A stretch of DNA of 31,956 bases from UBA3305 sp002373555 (GCA_946612455.1 CAMOER010000029.1:1-31956), one strand, 5' to 3'; shown: positions 16,854-24,838, counted from the first letter of the stretch. Made by a program: numbers and translations. Notes: generated by a model not told the origin, from the letters alone.

Positions 16854-18548
16854 TTGAATAACCGATTTCAGATAAAATTTACAGCATTCATGCTGGCGAT
16901 CGTGCTTTCTGCGGGTATGCCTGCGGCGGCATTCGCTTCGGCGAATGCAGGAAGCGGCGCAGTGCTTGCGGCAGGTTCCGGTACGGAAACATCCGCAGAC
17001 AGTAAGGCGCCTTCTTCGGAAGAGAAGAAGGCAGAGACAGAAGCTCCGACCACGACAGCTGCGCCGGAAACGACAACGGAAGCTCCGACTGTGGCGGTGC
17101 AGCCGGAGACGACGGAAGCGCCTGTTGCCACGACCGCGCAGGCGCCGGAAACTTCCGCAGAAGCGGAACAGCCCGCGGCGGAGACCACTGCGGAAGCGGC
17201 TGCGGATCCGACGATAGATTCGGGAGAGAATACGACCGCAGAAGCGGAAGAAACGACCGAAAAGAAGAAAAAGAAGAAGGAGAACACGTCGGAAGCCGTG
17301 GAAACGACACCCGAAACAGGTGCGGAGAACGGAGGCTATGATCCTACCGGTGCAGTGTTCTCGGAATCACAGGAGCGTGCTTCGGAATCGGCTGCGGAGG
17401 CCTCCTCCATTGCCGAACAGGAAAGCCTGATGCTGGAATTCCTGCCGATCATTCCGGCAGATATCGTTTTCCCGGAATACAAGCCGGATTTCCGTTTCAT
17501 CAAGGTGGATAAGAAGCCGGCCCTCCTGAAGGACAAAAAAGCACTTTATACCAGCAAGGAAAGCGGTGCGAAAGTCGTCGGCGCAGCCGAAGGCGATTCG
17601 CTTGTCTATATCCTTGAAAAAGCAAAAGACTGGTGTTTCGTGGAATCCGGCTATGTGCGCGGTTTTGCGAAGACTTCGGATCTCGAGACCGGCGATGCCG
17701 CGAAGACCGAGATGAAGAAGCAGGAAGCCTGGCAGAAGAAATATCCCGAAGCCGATACGGATCCCTTCGGCCATATCAAGCCCAGGATCGGTCACATGAG
17801 CAATCCGGCGTTCGATTATACCAGAACGACGACCATGGAGACGCTCGCGGAGAAGCGCTATGCGCTTGCGGCCAAAGAGATCGCGATCTATGACAAGCGC
17901 AGCGCGGCGCTGGATCGTACCACCGAAGGAAACCATGCGCAGGTCGTCGGTACGCTCACGGAAGGCGGATTGATGTACATCCTGGTGAACCACGGAAAGA
18001 CGGCTTTCGTCGAGAGCGGTGATGTCCGCGGATTCGTGAATACAGAGGATGTCCTGAGCGGCGATACCGTAAAGGAACGGGTGGAGAAGCGCGGCGACGA
18101 CAAATATACGCTCGCGGAAGAGAAGATCCCGTGGGAAAAGAACAGCGCCGTCTATTATACCATTGAATCGGTCGAGCAGCCCAGAGATCCCGAGCGTGAA
18201 GCGGTCATCCGCTTTGCACTGCAGTTCATCGGATGCCCTTACAAGTGGGGCGGCACCAACCTGACCGGCGGCATCGACTGCTCCGGCTTTGTCCAGGCGG
18301 TTTACAGACAATTCGGCTACAGCCTGCCGAGAACATCCGCGGCACAGCGCAATTACGGCATCCAGATCGACAGCCTGAAGGATGCGCTGCCGGGCGATAT
18401 CATCTGCTATCAGGGCCATGTGGCACTGTATCTGGGCAACGGCCAGATCGTGCACGCCAGCAACTCCAAGCCTTATCCGAGAGGCGGCGTGAAGGTCTCG
18501 AAGGTCGGCATCCGTCCGATCATCGGCATCCGGAGAATCATCAAATAA
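16854..18548 (+). CDS. Secreted NlpC/P60 cell-wall hydrolase with SH3-like repeats
   Basis: 564 residues from a TTG start with GAAAGGAG nine bases upstream; no ATG near it fits. Signal peptide 1-29 (cleavage after AFA). Residues about 30-175 are a Thr/Glu/Pro/Ala linker with TTEAPT-like runs and a patch of six lysines. Two related segments (about 225-280 and 345-405), both with a VGxxxEG...YIL...FVESG.VRGF pattern, look like SH3-type wall-binding repeats. The C-terminal NlpC/P60 domain (about 445-564) has Cys476 in DCSGF, His522 in GHVALY and His534 in VHAS, the usual catalytic triad. It is expected to cut gamma-D-Glu-diaminopimelate links in peptidoglycan stem peptides. A terminator follows. 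Confidence 0.92.
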   Translation: MNNRFQIKFTAFMLAIVLSAGMPAAAFASANAGSGAVLAAGSGTETSADSKAPSSEEKKAETEAPTTTAAPETTTEAPTVAVQPETTEAPVATTAQAPETSAEAEQPAAETTAEAAADPTIDSGENTTAEAEETTEKKKKKKENTSEAVETTPETGAENGGYDPTGAVFSESQERASESAAEASSIAEQESLMLEFLPIIPADIVFPEYKPDFRFIKVDKKPALLKDKKALYTSKESGAKVVGAAEGDSLVYILEKAKDWCFVESGYVRGFAKTSDLETGDAAKTEMKKQEAWQKKYPEADTDPFGHIKPRIGHMSNPAFDYTRTTTMETLAEKRYALAAKEIAIYDKRSAALDRTTEGNHAQVVGTLTEGGLMYILVNHGKTAFVESGDVRGFVNTEDVLSGDTVKERVEKRGDDKYTLAEEKIPWEKNSAVYYTIESVEQPRDPEREAVIRFALQFIGCPYKWGGTNLTGGIDCSGFVQAVYRQFGYSLPRTSAAQRNYGIQIDSLKDALPGDIICYQGHVALYLGNGQIVHASNSKPYPRGGVKVSKVGIRPIIGIRRIIK

Positions 18549-18599
18549 CCGGTTTTATCAAATGAATACTGACTCTTTTCCGATATGAAAGAGAGGACG

Positions 18600-18628
18600 G
18601 CCGCAGGATTTATCCTGCGGCTTTTTTT
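18600..18628 (+). terminator. Terminator of the NlpC/P60 gene
   Basis: A 10-bp perfect stem (GCCGCAGGAT 18600-18609 with ATCCTGCGGC 18612-18621), a tight loop and seven T residues. It insulates the VTC promoter that begins 20 bp later. Confidence 0.9.
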
Positions 18629-18649
18629 GTCGTAAATTTTTATTTTCCT

Positions 18650-18681
18650 TTAAAGTTCGTTTTAGGTTGCTGCCGTACAAT
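18650..18681 (+). promoter_or_regulatory. Direct-repeat promoter of the VTC-DUF4956 operon
   Basis: TTAAAG (18650-18655) and TTTAGG (18661-18666) are 11 bp apart, followed by TACAAT (18676-18681) as -10. There is no usual -35; the repeats occupy its place, as in promoters activated by OmpR/PhoB-type regulators. The same layout, in register, stands before the DUF4353 gene (21278-21309). Confidence 0.65.
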
Positions 18682-18705
18682 CACTGTCGTAAGGAGGCAG
18701 GCAGT

Positions 18706-19428
18706 ATGAAAGCACAGATGACATTTGCCAGAGTCGAGATCAAATATCTGCTGACAAGACAGCAGCGGGATCAGATCCTTTCCGCCATGGCGGCCCATAT
18801 GAAGCCGGATGAGTTCGGGAAGACCTCGATCCGGAATATATATTATGACACGGGAAATTACAGGCTCGTGAGACATTCGATCGAAAAGCCGCCGTATAAG
18901 GAAAAGCTCAGAGTCAGGAGCTACGGCAGTCTGTCGGATCCTTCGGGAAAAGTCTTCGTCGAGCTGAAGAAAAAGTATGACGGGATCGTTTACAAACGAC
19001 GGCTGTCAGCGCACTGGGACGAAGTCACCGAATGGCTCGCCGGCAGGGCTGACAGCCTCCCGGATACCCAGATCGCGAGAGAGATCGAGTATTTTCGGGA
19101 TCACTACGAGACATTGCAGCCTGCGGTGTACCTGTCCTATGACAGGCAGGCGTTCTACGGAAAAGACAACCGGGATCTCCGGATCACGTTTGATGAAAAT
19201 ATCCTGGCGCGGACGGACCGGACAGCACTGACCTTTGAACCCTACGGCACGCCGCTGATCCGGCGGGATCAGGCGCTGATGGAGATCAAGGCAGGCGGCG
19301 GTTATCCGATGTGGCTGGTGAAAGCGCTGGCGGAGGCCGGTGCCAGGAAGATGTCATTTTCAAAATACGGGACAGCTTATGAGATGCTGATCCTGGGAAA
19401 CGAAAGCGGAGGAAGAAGATATGCTTAA
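18706..19428 (+). CDS. VTC-domain (polyphosphate polymerase-like) protein
   Basis: 240 residues, a stand-alone VTC domain. In the yeast VTC complex this tunnel-shaped domain makes polyphosphate from ATP. The tunnel residues are recognisable: VEIKY (Glu11, Lys13), the KEKLRVRSYG arginines, VELKKKYDG, MEIKAGG and the late SKYGTAYEML lysine. No signal peptide or membrane segment is present, so it works in the cytoplasm, probably on the membrane protein encoded next, whose start overlaps its stop by 8 bp. The start at 18706 has AAGGAGG and suits the family; an upstream in-frame TTG would start within the promoter. Whether the product is polyphosphate is not shown by sequence. Confidence 0.88.
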   Translation: MKAQMTFARVEIKYLLTRQQRDQILSAMAAHMKPDEFGKTSIRNIYYDTGNYRLVRHSIEKPPYKEKLRVRSYGSLSDPSGKVFVELKKKYDGIVYKRRLSAHWDEVTEWLAGRADSLPDTQIAREIEYFRDHYETLQPAVYLSYDRQAFYGKDNRDLRITFDENILARTDRTALTFEPYGTPLIRRDQALMEIKAGGGYPMWLVKALAEAGARKMSFSKYGTAYEMLILGNESGGRRYA

Positions 19429-20113
19429 CACAATTTTCAGCGGTGTTTTTGATACAAGTGCGGTGAGTGCGATCGCGGTATCGCAGTTCATGATCTGCAT
19501 TGTCTGTGCAGTGATTCTGGGCCTGATGATGGCGTTCGCTTACCAGTACCGCGCGAGAGCGACAAAGAGTTTTCTGATCACGCTGGCGCTGCTTCCGGCA
19601 GTTGTCTGTGTCGTGATCATGATGGTCAACGGAAATGTGGGCGCGGGCGTTGCCGTCGCCGGAACGTTCAGTCTGGTGCGGTTCCGTTCGGTGCCGGGTA
19701 CAGCCAGAGAGATCGGGATGCTGTTCCTGGCGATGGGGACGGGGCTGATCTGCGGCATGGGATATCTCGGCTACGCGGTGCTTTTCGCGGTGGTCATGAC
19801 GCTGCTCTATATGCTGCTGGAGGCGGTGGAATTCGGGGGCACGAAGGCGAACCGGTTCAAGACGGTGCGGATCACGATTCCGGAGGATCTGGATTATACG
19901 GGGATTTTTGATGATATCTTTTCAAGAAATCTGAAGAAATGGAATCTGTCGCAGGTGAAGAGCACAAATATGGGCAGCATGTTCCGGCTGACCTATGATG
20001 TCGAATACAGAGACGGGATCAATGAGAAGCGGATGATCGATGATCTGCGCGTGCGGAACGGGAATCTGGAGATCACGGTCTCGAACCAGGATACGGCGGC
20101 AGCGGAACTGTAA
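19421..20113 (+). CDS. DUF4956 membrane protein, partner of the VTC protein
   Basis: 230 residues. Four to five membrane helices (near 18-41, 50-69, 76-92 weak, 97-113, 114-135) are followed by a soluble C-terminal domain of about 90 residues. The conserved motif GTFSLVRFRSVPGTAREI (81-98) identifies DUF4956. Its gene overlaps the VTC gene and this pairing recurs across Firmicutes, so it is a good candidate for a membrane channel or anchor for the VTC product; that role is an inference. The ribosome site (GGAGGAAGA) lies in the end of the VTC gene. A terminator follows at 30 bp. Confidence 0.88.
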   Translation: MLNTIFSGVFDTSAVSAIAVSQFMICIVCAVILGLMMAFAYQYRARATKSFLITLALLPAVVCVVIMMVNGNVGAGVAVAGTFSLVRFRSVPGTAREIGMLFLAMGTGLICGMGYLGYAVLFAVVMTLLYMLLEAVEFGGTKANRFKTVRITIPEDLDYTGIFDDIFSRNLKKWNLSQVKSTNMGSMFRLTYDVEYRDGINEKRMIDDLRVRNGNLEITVSNQDTAAAEL

Positions 20114-20142
20114 AATTGTTTTTCCTTTCCTTCTTTATACTT

Positions 20143-20169
20143 GAACGGCAGCAATGCCGTTCTTTTTTT
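20143..20169 (+). terminator. Terminator of the VTC-DUF4956 operon
   Basis: An 8-bp perfect stem (GAACGGCA 20143-20150 with TGCCGTTC 20155-20162), a GCAA tetraloop and seven T residues. Confidence 0.88.
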
Positions 20170-20176
20170 GCGCGGG

Positions 20177-20354
20177 GCTGTCATCCTGAGGAGCCTTGGC
20201 GACGAAGGATCCCCGCCATAGAGCCTGCGGTTTTACGAAAGGCGGTCTGCAGCAGCGCCCCCAGAGCTGTCATCCTGAGGAGCCTTGGCGACGAAGGATC
20301 CTCGCCGTAGAGACTGCGGTTTTACGAAAAAGCGGTCTGCAGCAGCGCCCCCGG
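20177..20354. repeat. Tandem pair of ~89-bp TCATCCTGAGGAG repeats (copies 1 and 2)
   Basis: Two head-to-tail copies start at 20177 and 20266. Both carry GCTGTCATCCTGAGGAGCC, TTGGCGACGAAGGATCC, a GCGGTTTTACGAAA stretch and GCGGTCTGCAGCAGCGCCCC. Inside each, ATCCT and AGGAT can pair. TCATCCTGAG...GAAGGATC repeats of this kind are widespread intergenic elements in many bacteria. No gene is present. Confidence 0.85.
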
Positions 20355-20565
20355 CGCAGCAGCGTCCCTCCCCGGAACAGGGTCCTCGGATTGCTTCGTT
20401 CGCGGACGAAATATCTGCACTCCTCCGGTCAAACAAAAGGACGTGTTTGCCCTCCGTCGGCAATTTCGCCGTGAACTGTCGCTCCTCACACACAGTTCCG
20501 GAGAGGGAAGCATGCTGCGCCTTGATTCCTGCGGCCTGTCAGTTTTATGGAAGAAGAGTCCGGGT
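20355..20565. other. Non-coding spacer between the two repeat pairs
   Basis: 211 bp without a supportable gene. The open frames across it run into the repeats and change frame; none has a ribosome site. The block from about 20400 to 20505 has no internal repeat that I can see. Confidence 0.4.
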
Positions 20566-20735
20566 GCTGTCATCCTGAGGAGCCTTGGTGACGAAGGATC
20601 CCCGCCGTAGAATTTGCGGTTTTACGGAAGGCGGTCTGCAGCGAAGTCCCAGTGCTGTCATCCTGAGGAGCCCTGACGACGAAGGATCCCCGCCGTAAAG
20701 TCTTCGGCTTTTCAGACGGCGGTTACGGACGCAAT
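20566..20735. repeat. Second tandem pair of ~88-bp TCATCCTGAGGAG repeats (copies 3 and 4)
   Basis: Copies start at 20566 and 20654, 88 bp apart and in the same orientation as the first pair. Copy 4 is the most diverged, and its 3' end runs directly into the first 40-bp inverted element at 20723. Confidence 0.8.
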
Positions 20736-21050
20736 TCCGAAGAAGCTTCCTTGCATCCGTAGGATCTGATCGGAAGCGGAATTCCATTACGGATGCATTT
20801 CCGGAAAAGAGTCACTGCATCCGTAAATTGCATCCCTGTGAAAGGAGAGTACGCATGAAAACCGGCGCGGATTACGGACGAAAAGAGAGAAAACAATTAC
20901 TGCATACGTAACTTTCATCCGCACACCCTGAAAAAACTACGGCTGCAGGCGAATATCAGCACTTTTGCATCCGTAATCAGAAATCATAGGAAGCCGGCGG
21001 GTTGCCGGGACTACAGCTGCAGAGAGGAAAAACCGCAGCTTCGTCCGTAA
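20723..21050. repeat. Five 40-bp inverted elements (11-bp arms, constant 18-bp centre)
   Basis: Elements at 20723-20762, 20787-20826, 20872-20911, 20937-20976 and 21011-21050. The 5' arm is TTACGGAYGCA or a variant and the 3' arm is TGCATCCGTAA or a variant. In all five, the space between the arms is exactly 18 bases although its sequence differs. Element 2 has perfect arms; the others have one to three mismatches. They end 228 bp before the DUF4353 promoter. No match to a named element is recognised. Confidence 0.85.
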
Positions 21051-21127
21051 AAGGCCGTGTCAGGAGGGAGCAGCCACAGGAAAAAAGCCGGGAGAAGACA
21101 GAAAAACGAAAGCAGGAAAGAAGGAAG

Positions 21128-21187
21128 AGAGCAAGTAATAGAGCAAGTAAGAGAGCAAGTAATAGAACAAGCAATAGAGAAAGCAGG
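21128..21187. repeat. 12-bp tandem repeat, five units
   Basis: Units AGAGCAAGTAAT, AGAGCAAGTAAG, AGAGCAAGTAAT, AGAACAAGCAAT and AGAGAAAGCAGG lie head to tail. They sit in a purine-rich stretch between the inverted elements and the DUF4353 promoter. Confidence 0.8.
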
Positions 21188-21277
21188 GATTCTTTTTCCA
21201 GGCAAGGATGAAGCATGCAGCGGCAGGAAAAGCCCCTTGAATCAGAAAAAAGAAAGACAGCAAGAAAAATTCTTTAC

Positions 21278-21309
21278 TTAAAGCTTGTTTAAGGTTGTCC
21301 CTCTATAAT
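21278..21309 (+). promoter_or_regulatory. Direct-repeat promoter of the DUF4353 lipoprotein gene
   Basis: TTAAAG (21278-21283) and TTAAGG (21289-21294) are 11 bp apart, followed by a perfect TATAAT (21304-21309). Aligned to the VTC promoter, 17 of the 20 bases from 21278 to 21297 are identical and the -10 is in the same place. The 55-nt leader ends in GGAGGAG before the ATG at 21364. Confidence 0.72.
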
Positions 21310-21363
21310 CCGAACCGTAAACAGAAAAAACACACAGATCCACGTGATCGGGAGGAGACAGCA

Positions 21364-23241
21364 ATGAAGAAGAATACCAATGAATATAAAGAAAAAATGA
21401 GAAAGACAATGATCAGAAAAAGATTCCTTGCCATGCTGGCCGTCATGGTCCTGGTCCTCTCCGGCTGCGGCAGCAGCCAGGCAGCCGGGAGCAGCGCTGC
21501 AGCCGAACAGACAGCGATCAGCACGGAGGCCGCCGGAAGCACGGCGGCAGAAAGTTCGGAGAACACACAGGCAGGCACGGAAGATGCAGCCGCAGCGAGC
21601 ACGACAGAAGGATCCTCCGAAGCGGATACAGCATCTGCCGATACGGAAACAGCCGCCGCAGACAGCAGCGCGGCCATCAATGTCGCAGATCTTTTCTCCG
21701 ACAGAGATCTTGCCGGAACCTATGACGAGAGCGAGGCGAAAACCATCAACCTGACCGGCACTTCCGCTTCCACGGATGCTTCCGGCGTCACGATCGACGG
21801 CGGCACGATTACCATCACCGAAGAAGGCGTATACGTTCTCAGCGGAACGCTGTCGGATGGCATAATCATTGTGGACGCAGCAGATGCGAAAGTCCAGCTG
21901 GTCCTGAACAATGCAGAGATCACTTCGTCGACATCCGCTGCGATCTATGTAAAACAGGCGGACAAGGTGTTTGTCACACTGGCCGAAGGCAGCAGCAATT
22001 CTCTGGCCAACGGCGGCACCTTTACAGCGATCGATGACAACAATATCGATGCCGTGATCTTCGCAAAGGATGACATCACCCTGAACGGCAGCGGCAACCT
22101 GACGATCGAATCTCCCGCCGGCCACGGCGTGGTCTCCAAAGATGAGCTCACGATCACCGGCGGAACTTACACGATCAATGCAGCAAAGAACGGCATGTCC
22201 GGCAAGGACAGCATTGCAATCGCGGACGGCACATTTAACATCACGGCAGGCGCGGATGCGATCCACGGTGACAATGATGAGGATTCCGCGAAGGGGTTTG
22301 TGTACATCGGCGGCGGCACCTATACGATCAGCGCAGACGATGACGCAATCCATTCGTCTTCCGGGCTTGCGATCACGGACGGCACCATCGATATCACGCA
22401 GAGCTATGAAGGCCTGGAAGGCCTGACGATCGATATCATGGGCGGCGATATCACATTGGTTTCCAGTGATGATGGGCTGAACGCGGCCGGCGGAAATGAC
22501 AGCAGCGGCGAATTCGGCGGCGACATGTTCGCGGTGACGGACGGCGCAAATATCAACATTGCCGGCGGTACGGTCAACGTGACCACTTCCGGCGACGGCA
22601 TCGATTCCAACGGAAGCATCACGATCAGCGGCGGAACCATCCTTGTATCCGGCCCTGAAAACTCCGGCAACGGCGCGTTTGATTACAACGGAACGGCGAC
22701 AGTCACCGGCGGGACGATCATTGCGGCAGGAGCGAGCGGCATGGCGCAGAATTTCTCCGCAGCGGAAGGACAGGCGGCGGCAATGATCAGCACCGGCACC
22801 CAGCAGGCCGGCACGACGATCACGGTAAAGGATGCCGATGGAAATGTGATCGCGGAAATGACCGCAGAACACGCTTATGACAGCATCGTGGTCTCGGCGC
22901 CTGAGATGCAGACCGGCGATACGATCACGGTCACGGCAGGAAGCTATGAAGGACAGACAACGCTTGATTCCGCAGTCACCGGCGGTGCCGGCGGCATGGG
23001 CGGCTTCGGCGGTCACGGCGGAAAAGGCGGTATGAACGGCGGAAATTCCTTCGGCGGCCGTGGGGATCGGCAGAACGCAGACGGAAACAGTGAAGGATTC
23101 ACCGGCGGTATGCCGGGCGATGGCGGAAAAGGCGGCTTCGGCGGTCATGGCGGCATGAAAGGCGGCCGCGGCGGCGAATCGCAGGAAGGAACGATGCCGC
23201 AGATGTCCGAGGGAGCAGCGCAGGACAGCAGCGAACAATAA
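21364..23241 (+). CDS. DUF4353 (carbohydrate-binding-type) beta-solenoid lipoprotein
   Basis: 625 residues. A long basic N-terminus leads to a lipobox (LSGC, Cys35), then an Ala/Ser/Thr/Glu linker to about 100. From about 105 to 535 are many short repeats of the type GGTxTIT...ADGTFNIT...DGLNAAGG, the DUF4353 pattern expected to fold as a right-handed beta-helix; the family is annotated as carbohydrate-binding. Residues 540-625 form a Gly/His/Lys-rich tail (GGFGGHGGKGGMNGG). It should be anchored on the outer face of the membrane. The ligand is not known. The start at 21364 has GGAGGAG six bases upstream; the frame is open further, but that part is promoter. A 649-residue antisense frame is an artefact of GC-rich coding. 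Confidence 0.88.
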   Translation: MKKNTNEYKEKMRKTMIRKRFLAMLAVMVLVLSGCGSSQAAGSSAAAEQTAISTEAAGSTAAESSENTQAGTEDAAAASTTEGSSEADTASADTETAAADSSAAINVADLFSDRDLAGTYDESEAKTINLTGTSASTDASGVTIDGGTITITEEGVYVLSGTLSDGIIIVDAADAKVQLVLNNAEITSSTSAAIYVKQADKVFVTLAEGSSNSLANGGTFTAIDDNNIDAVIFAKDDITLNGSGNLTIESPAGHGVVSKDELTITGGTYTINAAKNGMSGKDSIAIADGTFNITAGADAIHGDNDEDSAKGFVYIGGGTYTISADDDAIHSSSGLAITDGTIDITQSYEGLEGLTIDIMGGDITLVSSDDGLNAAGGNDSSGEFGGDMFAVTDGANINIAGGTVNVTTSGDGIDSNGSITISGGTILVSGPENSGNGAFDYNGTATVTGGTIIAAGASGMAQNFSAAEGQAAAMISTGTQQAGTTITVKDADGNVIAEMTAEHAYDSIVVSAPEMQTGDTITVTAGSYEGQTTLDSAVTGGAGGMGGFGGHGGKGGMNGGNSFGGRGDRQNADGNSEGFTGGMPGDGGKGGFGGHGGMKGGRGGESQEGTMPQMSEGAAQDSSEQ

Positions 23242-23284
23242 ATATCCGGAATAAGCATCCTGATTTTTAATATTAGAAAAGCAG

Positions 23285-23649
23285 GATACCTGAGAGGCTT
23301 GAAAAACACCTTCGGAAAGAGAAAACGGTATCCGGATTTTGAAAAGCTGAAGATGAGGATACAGTTGAGCGCTGAAAAGAGAGTTCAGGAAGCGAAAAAG
23401 GTATCTCAGATTTGCAAAGAAGAAAAAAAGGATACCGTCAGGCGTTGAAAAGAGAGTTCAGGAAGCGAAAAAGGTATCTCGAATTTGCAAAGAAGAAAAA
23501 AAGGATACCGTCAGGCGCTGAAAAGAGAGTTCAGGAAGCAAAAACGGGATCCCAGATTTGCAAAGAAGAAAAATTGGATACACTCAGGAACTGAAAAGAG
23601 CGTTCAGGAGGCGAAAACGGGATCCTGATCTGGCATATTTGAAAATCAG
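23285..23649. repeat. 73-bp tandem array, five units
   Basis: Units start at 23285, 23358, 23431, 23504 and 23577, each exactly 73 bp; a partial sixth starts at 23650. Units 2-4 are nearly identical and the outer ones diverged. Each starts with GATAC and contains CTGAAAAGAGAGTTCAGGAAG, or close variants, in part. Across each unit boundary a GGTATC-like arm can pair with the GATACC-like start of the next unit. 73 is not a multiple of three, so the array is not one coding repeat. It fills the gap between the DUF4353 and GT2-GtrA genes. Confidence 0.88.
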
Positions 23650-23710
23650 GATCCGTACAGAGACAGATTTACGGCAGGCAGCCGGGAAGAAGACCGGAAA
23701 GGAGCAGATG

Positions 23711-24838
23711 ATGGACAGCATTACCCGCACAGAACAGACAATGAACAGAAAGCATACAAGGATCGCGCTGATCCCCGCCTACGAGCCCGGCGGGATCCTT
23801 CCGGAGCTCGCACATAAATGCAGCGCGGCGGGACTGGAGGTCATCGTTGTGGATGACGGCAGCGGCATCGCCTACGGACACATTTTCGCGGAAGCATCCG
23901 AATACGCGGACATCATCACGCACCCGATCAACCGCGGAAAAGGCGCCGCGATCCGGACCGGGCTTGCAGAGATCGCGGGACGGGGTTACCGGAATCCGCT
24001 GATCGTCACGCTGGACGCGGACGGACAGCATACCGTCAGCGACGCCCTGCGGCTCCTGGACGAGGCTGAAGCGCATCCCGGCTCCCTGATCCTGGGAAAA
24101 AGACAGTTCTCCGGCGACAGCATTCCCTTCAGAAGCCGGTTCGGGAACGCCGTTACGAGAATGGTCTACAGACTGTTCTCCGGCGTAAAGGTCTACGACA
24201 CGCAGACCGGGCTGCGCGCATTCGCAGCCGGGCTTCTCCCGGAAATGCTCCGCATCCAGGGCGACCGTTACGAGTACGAAATGAATGTCCTGATGGAATT
24301 TGCGGCAGCGGGCATCCCCGTGAAGGAGATCCCGATCGCCACGATCTATGAAAACAACAACGAAAGCTCACATTTCAACGTGCTGACGGATTCCTGCCGG
24401 ATCTATAAAGAGATTTTGAAATTCTCGGCAAGTTCCTTCCTGGCTTTCCTGATCGATTATGCGCTGTATGGCATCCTGCTGCTCATCACCGCCGGACTGC
24501 CGGTGCTGGTGTCGGTCCGGCTGTCGAATATCGCGGCCAGGATCATATCCGCGGGATTCAACTTTACCGTGAACCGGAAGATCGTGTTCCGGAGCAGGGG
24601 AAATGCGGCGGAGCAGGCGATCAGATACGCGGCGCTCGCAGCCGGCATTCTGGCTGTCAATACAGTGATCCTGAGCTTCCTGACAGGCAGGGCCGGGATC
24701 CAGCCGATGGCAGCCAAGATCATGACAGAGGCGCTGCTGTTCCTGATCAGCTGGGTACTGCAGAAAAAAGTGGTCTTCAGCAGCGGGAAAAAGCGCGGGG
24801 AAAGGAGGACATCCGTCTATGTTCAAAAAGCGTTATAA
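23711..24838 (+). CDS. Bifunctional glycosyltransferase family 2 / GtrA membrane protein
   Basis: 375 residues. Residues 16-230 are a GT-A fold glycosyltransferase of the DPM1/polyprenyl-phosphate type: VVDDGSG (46-52), DADGQ (102-106) and the QTGLR motif (165-169). Residues about 235-365 are a GtrA-like domain with four membrane helices. Such fusions attach a sugar to a polyprenyl phosphate on the inner face and may move it across the membrane. The start at 23711 has AAAGGAG at six bases; an ATG three bases earlier is too close. The frame is open upstream through the 73-bp array, but that is not coding. Its 3' end overlaps the next gene by 20 bp. No promoter was found right upstream, so it may be read from the DUF4353 promoter through the array. 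Confidence 0.9.
   Translation: MDSITRTEQTMNRKHTRIALIPAYEPGGILPELAHKCSAAGLEVIVVDDGSGIAYGHIFAEASEYADIITHPINRGKGAAIRTGLAEIAGRGYRNPLIVTLDADGQHTVSDALRLLDEAEAHPGSLILGKRQFSGDSIPFRSRFGNAVTRMVYRLFSGVKVYDTQTGLRAFAAGLLPEMLRIQGDRYEYEMNVLMEFAAAGIPVKEIPIATIYENNNESSHFNVLTDSCRIYKEILKFSASSFLAFLIDYALYGILLLITAGLPVLVSVRLSNIAARIISAGFNFTVNRKIVFRSRGNAAEQAIRYAALAAGILAVNTVILSFLTGRAGIQPMAAKIMTEALLFLISWVLQKKVVFSSGKKRGERRTSVYVQKAL

Noticed and set aside
20116..20578. Several short frames of 64-97 codons in the repeat region
   Set aside because: They consist of TCATCCTGAGGAG repeat sequence read in different frames and lack start signals.
21289..23238. A 649-codon open frame antisense to the DUF4353 gene
   Set aside because: It mirrors the codon bias of the repeated sense gene, has Arg/His/Cys-rich composition, no ribosome site and starts in the 73-bp side; a shadow of the sense gene.
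20177..23649. CRISPR array
   Set aside because: The 88-bp, 40-bp and 73-bp repeats do not have short identical repeats with unique regular spacers, and no cas genes are present.
23412..23710. Lys/Arg-rich frames running through the 73-bp array into the GT2-GtrA gene
   Set aside because: The unit length is not a multiple of three, so each unit is read in another frame; the GT2-GtrA start at 23711 has its own ribosome site.
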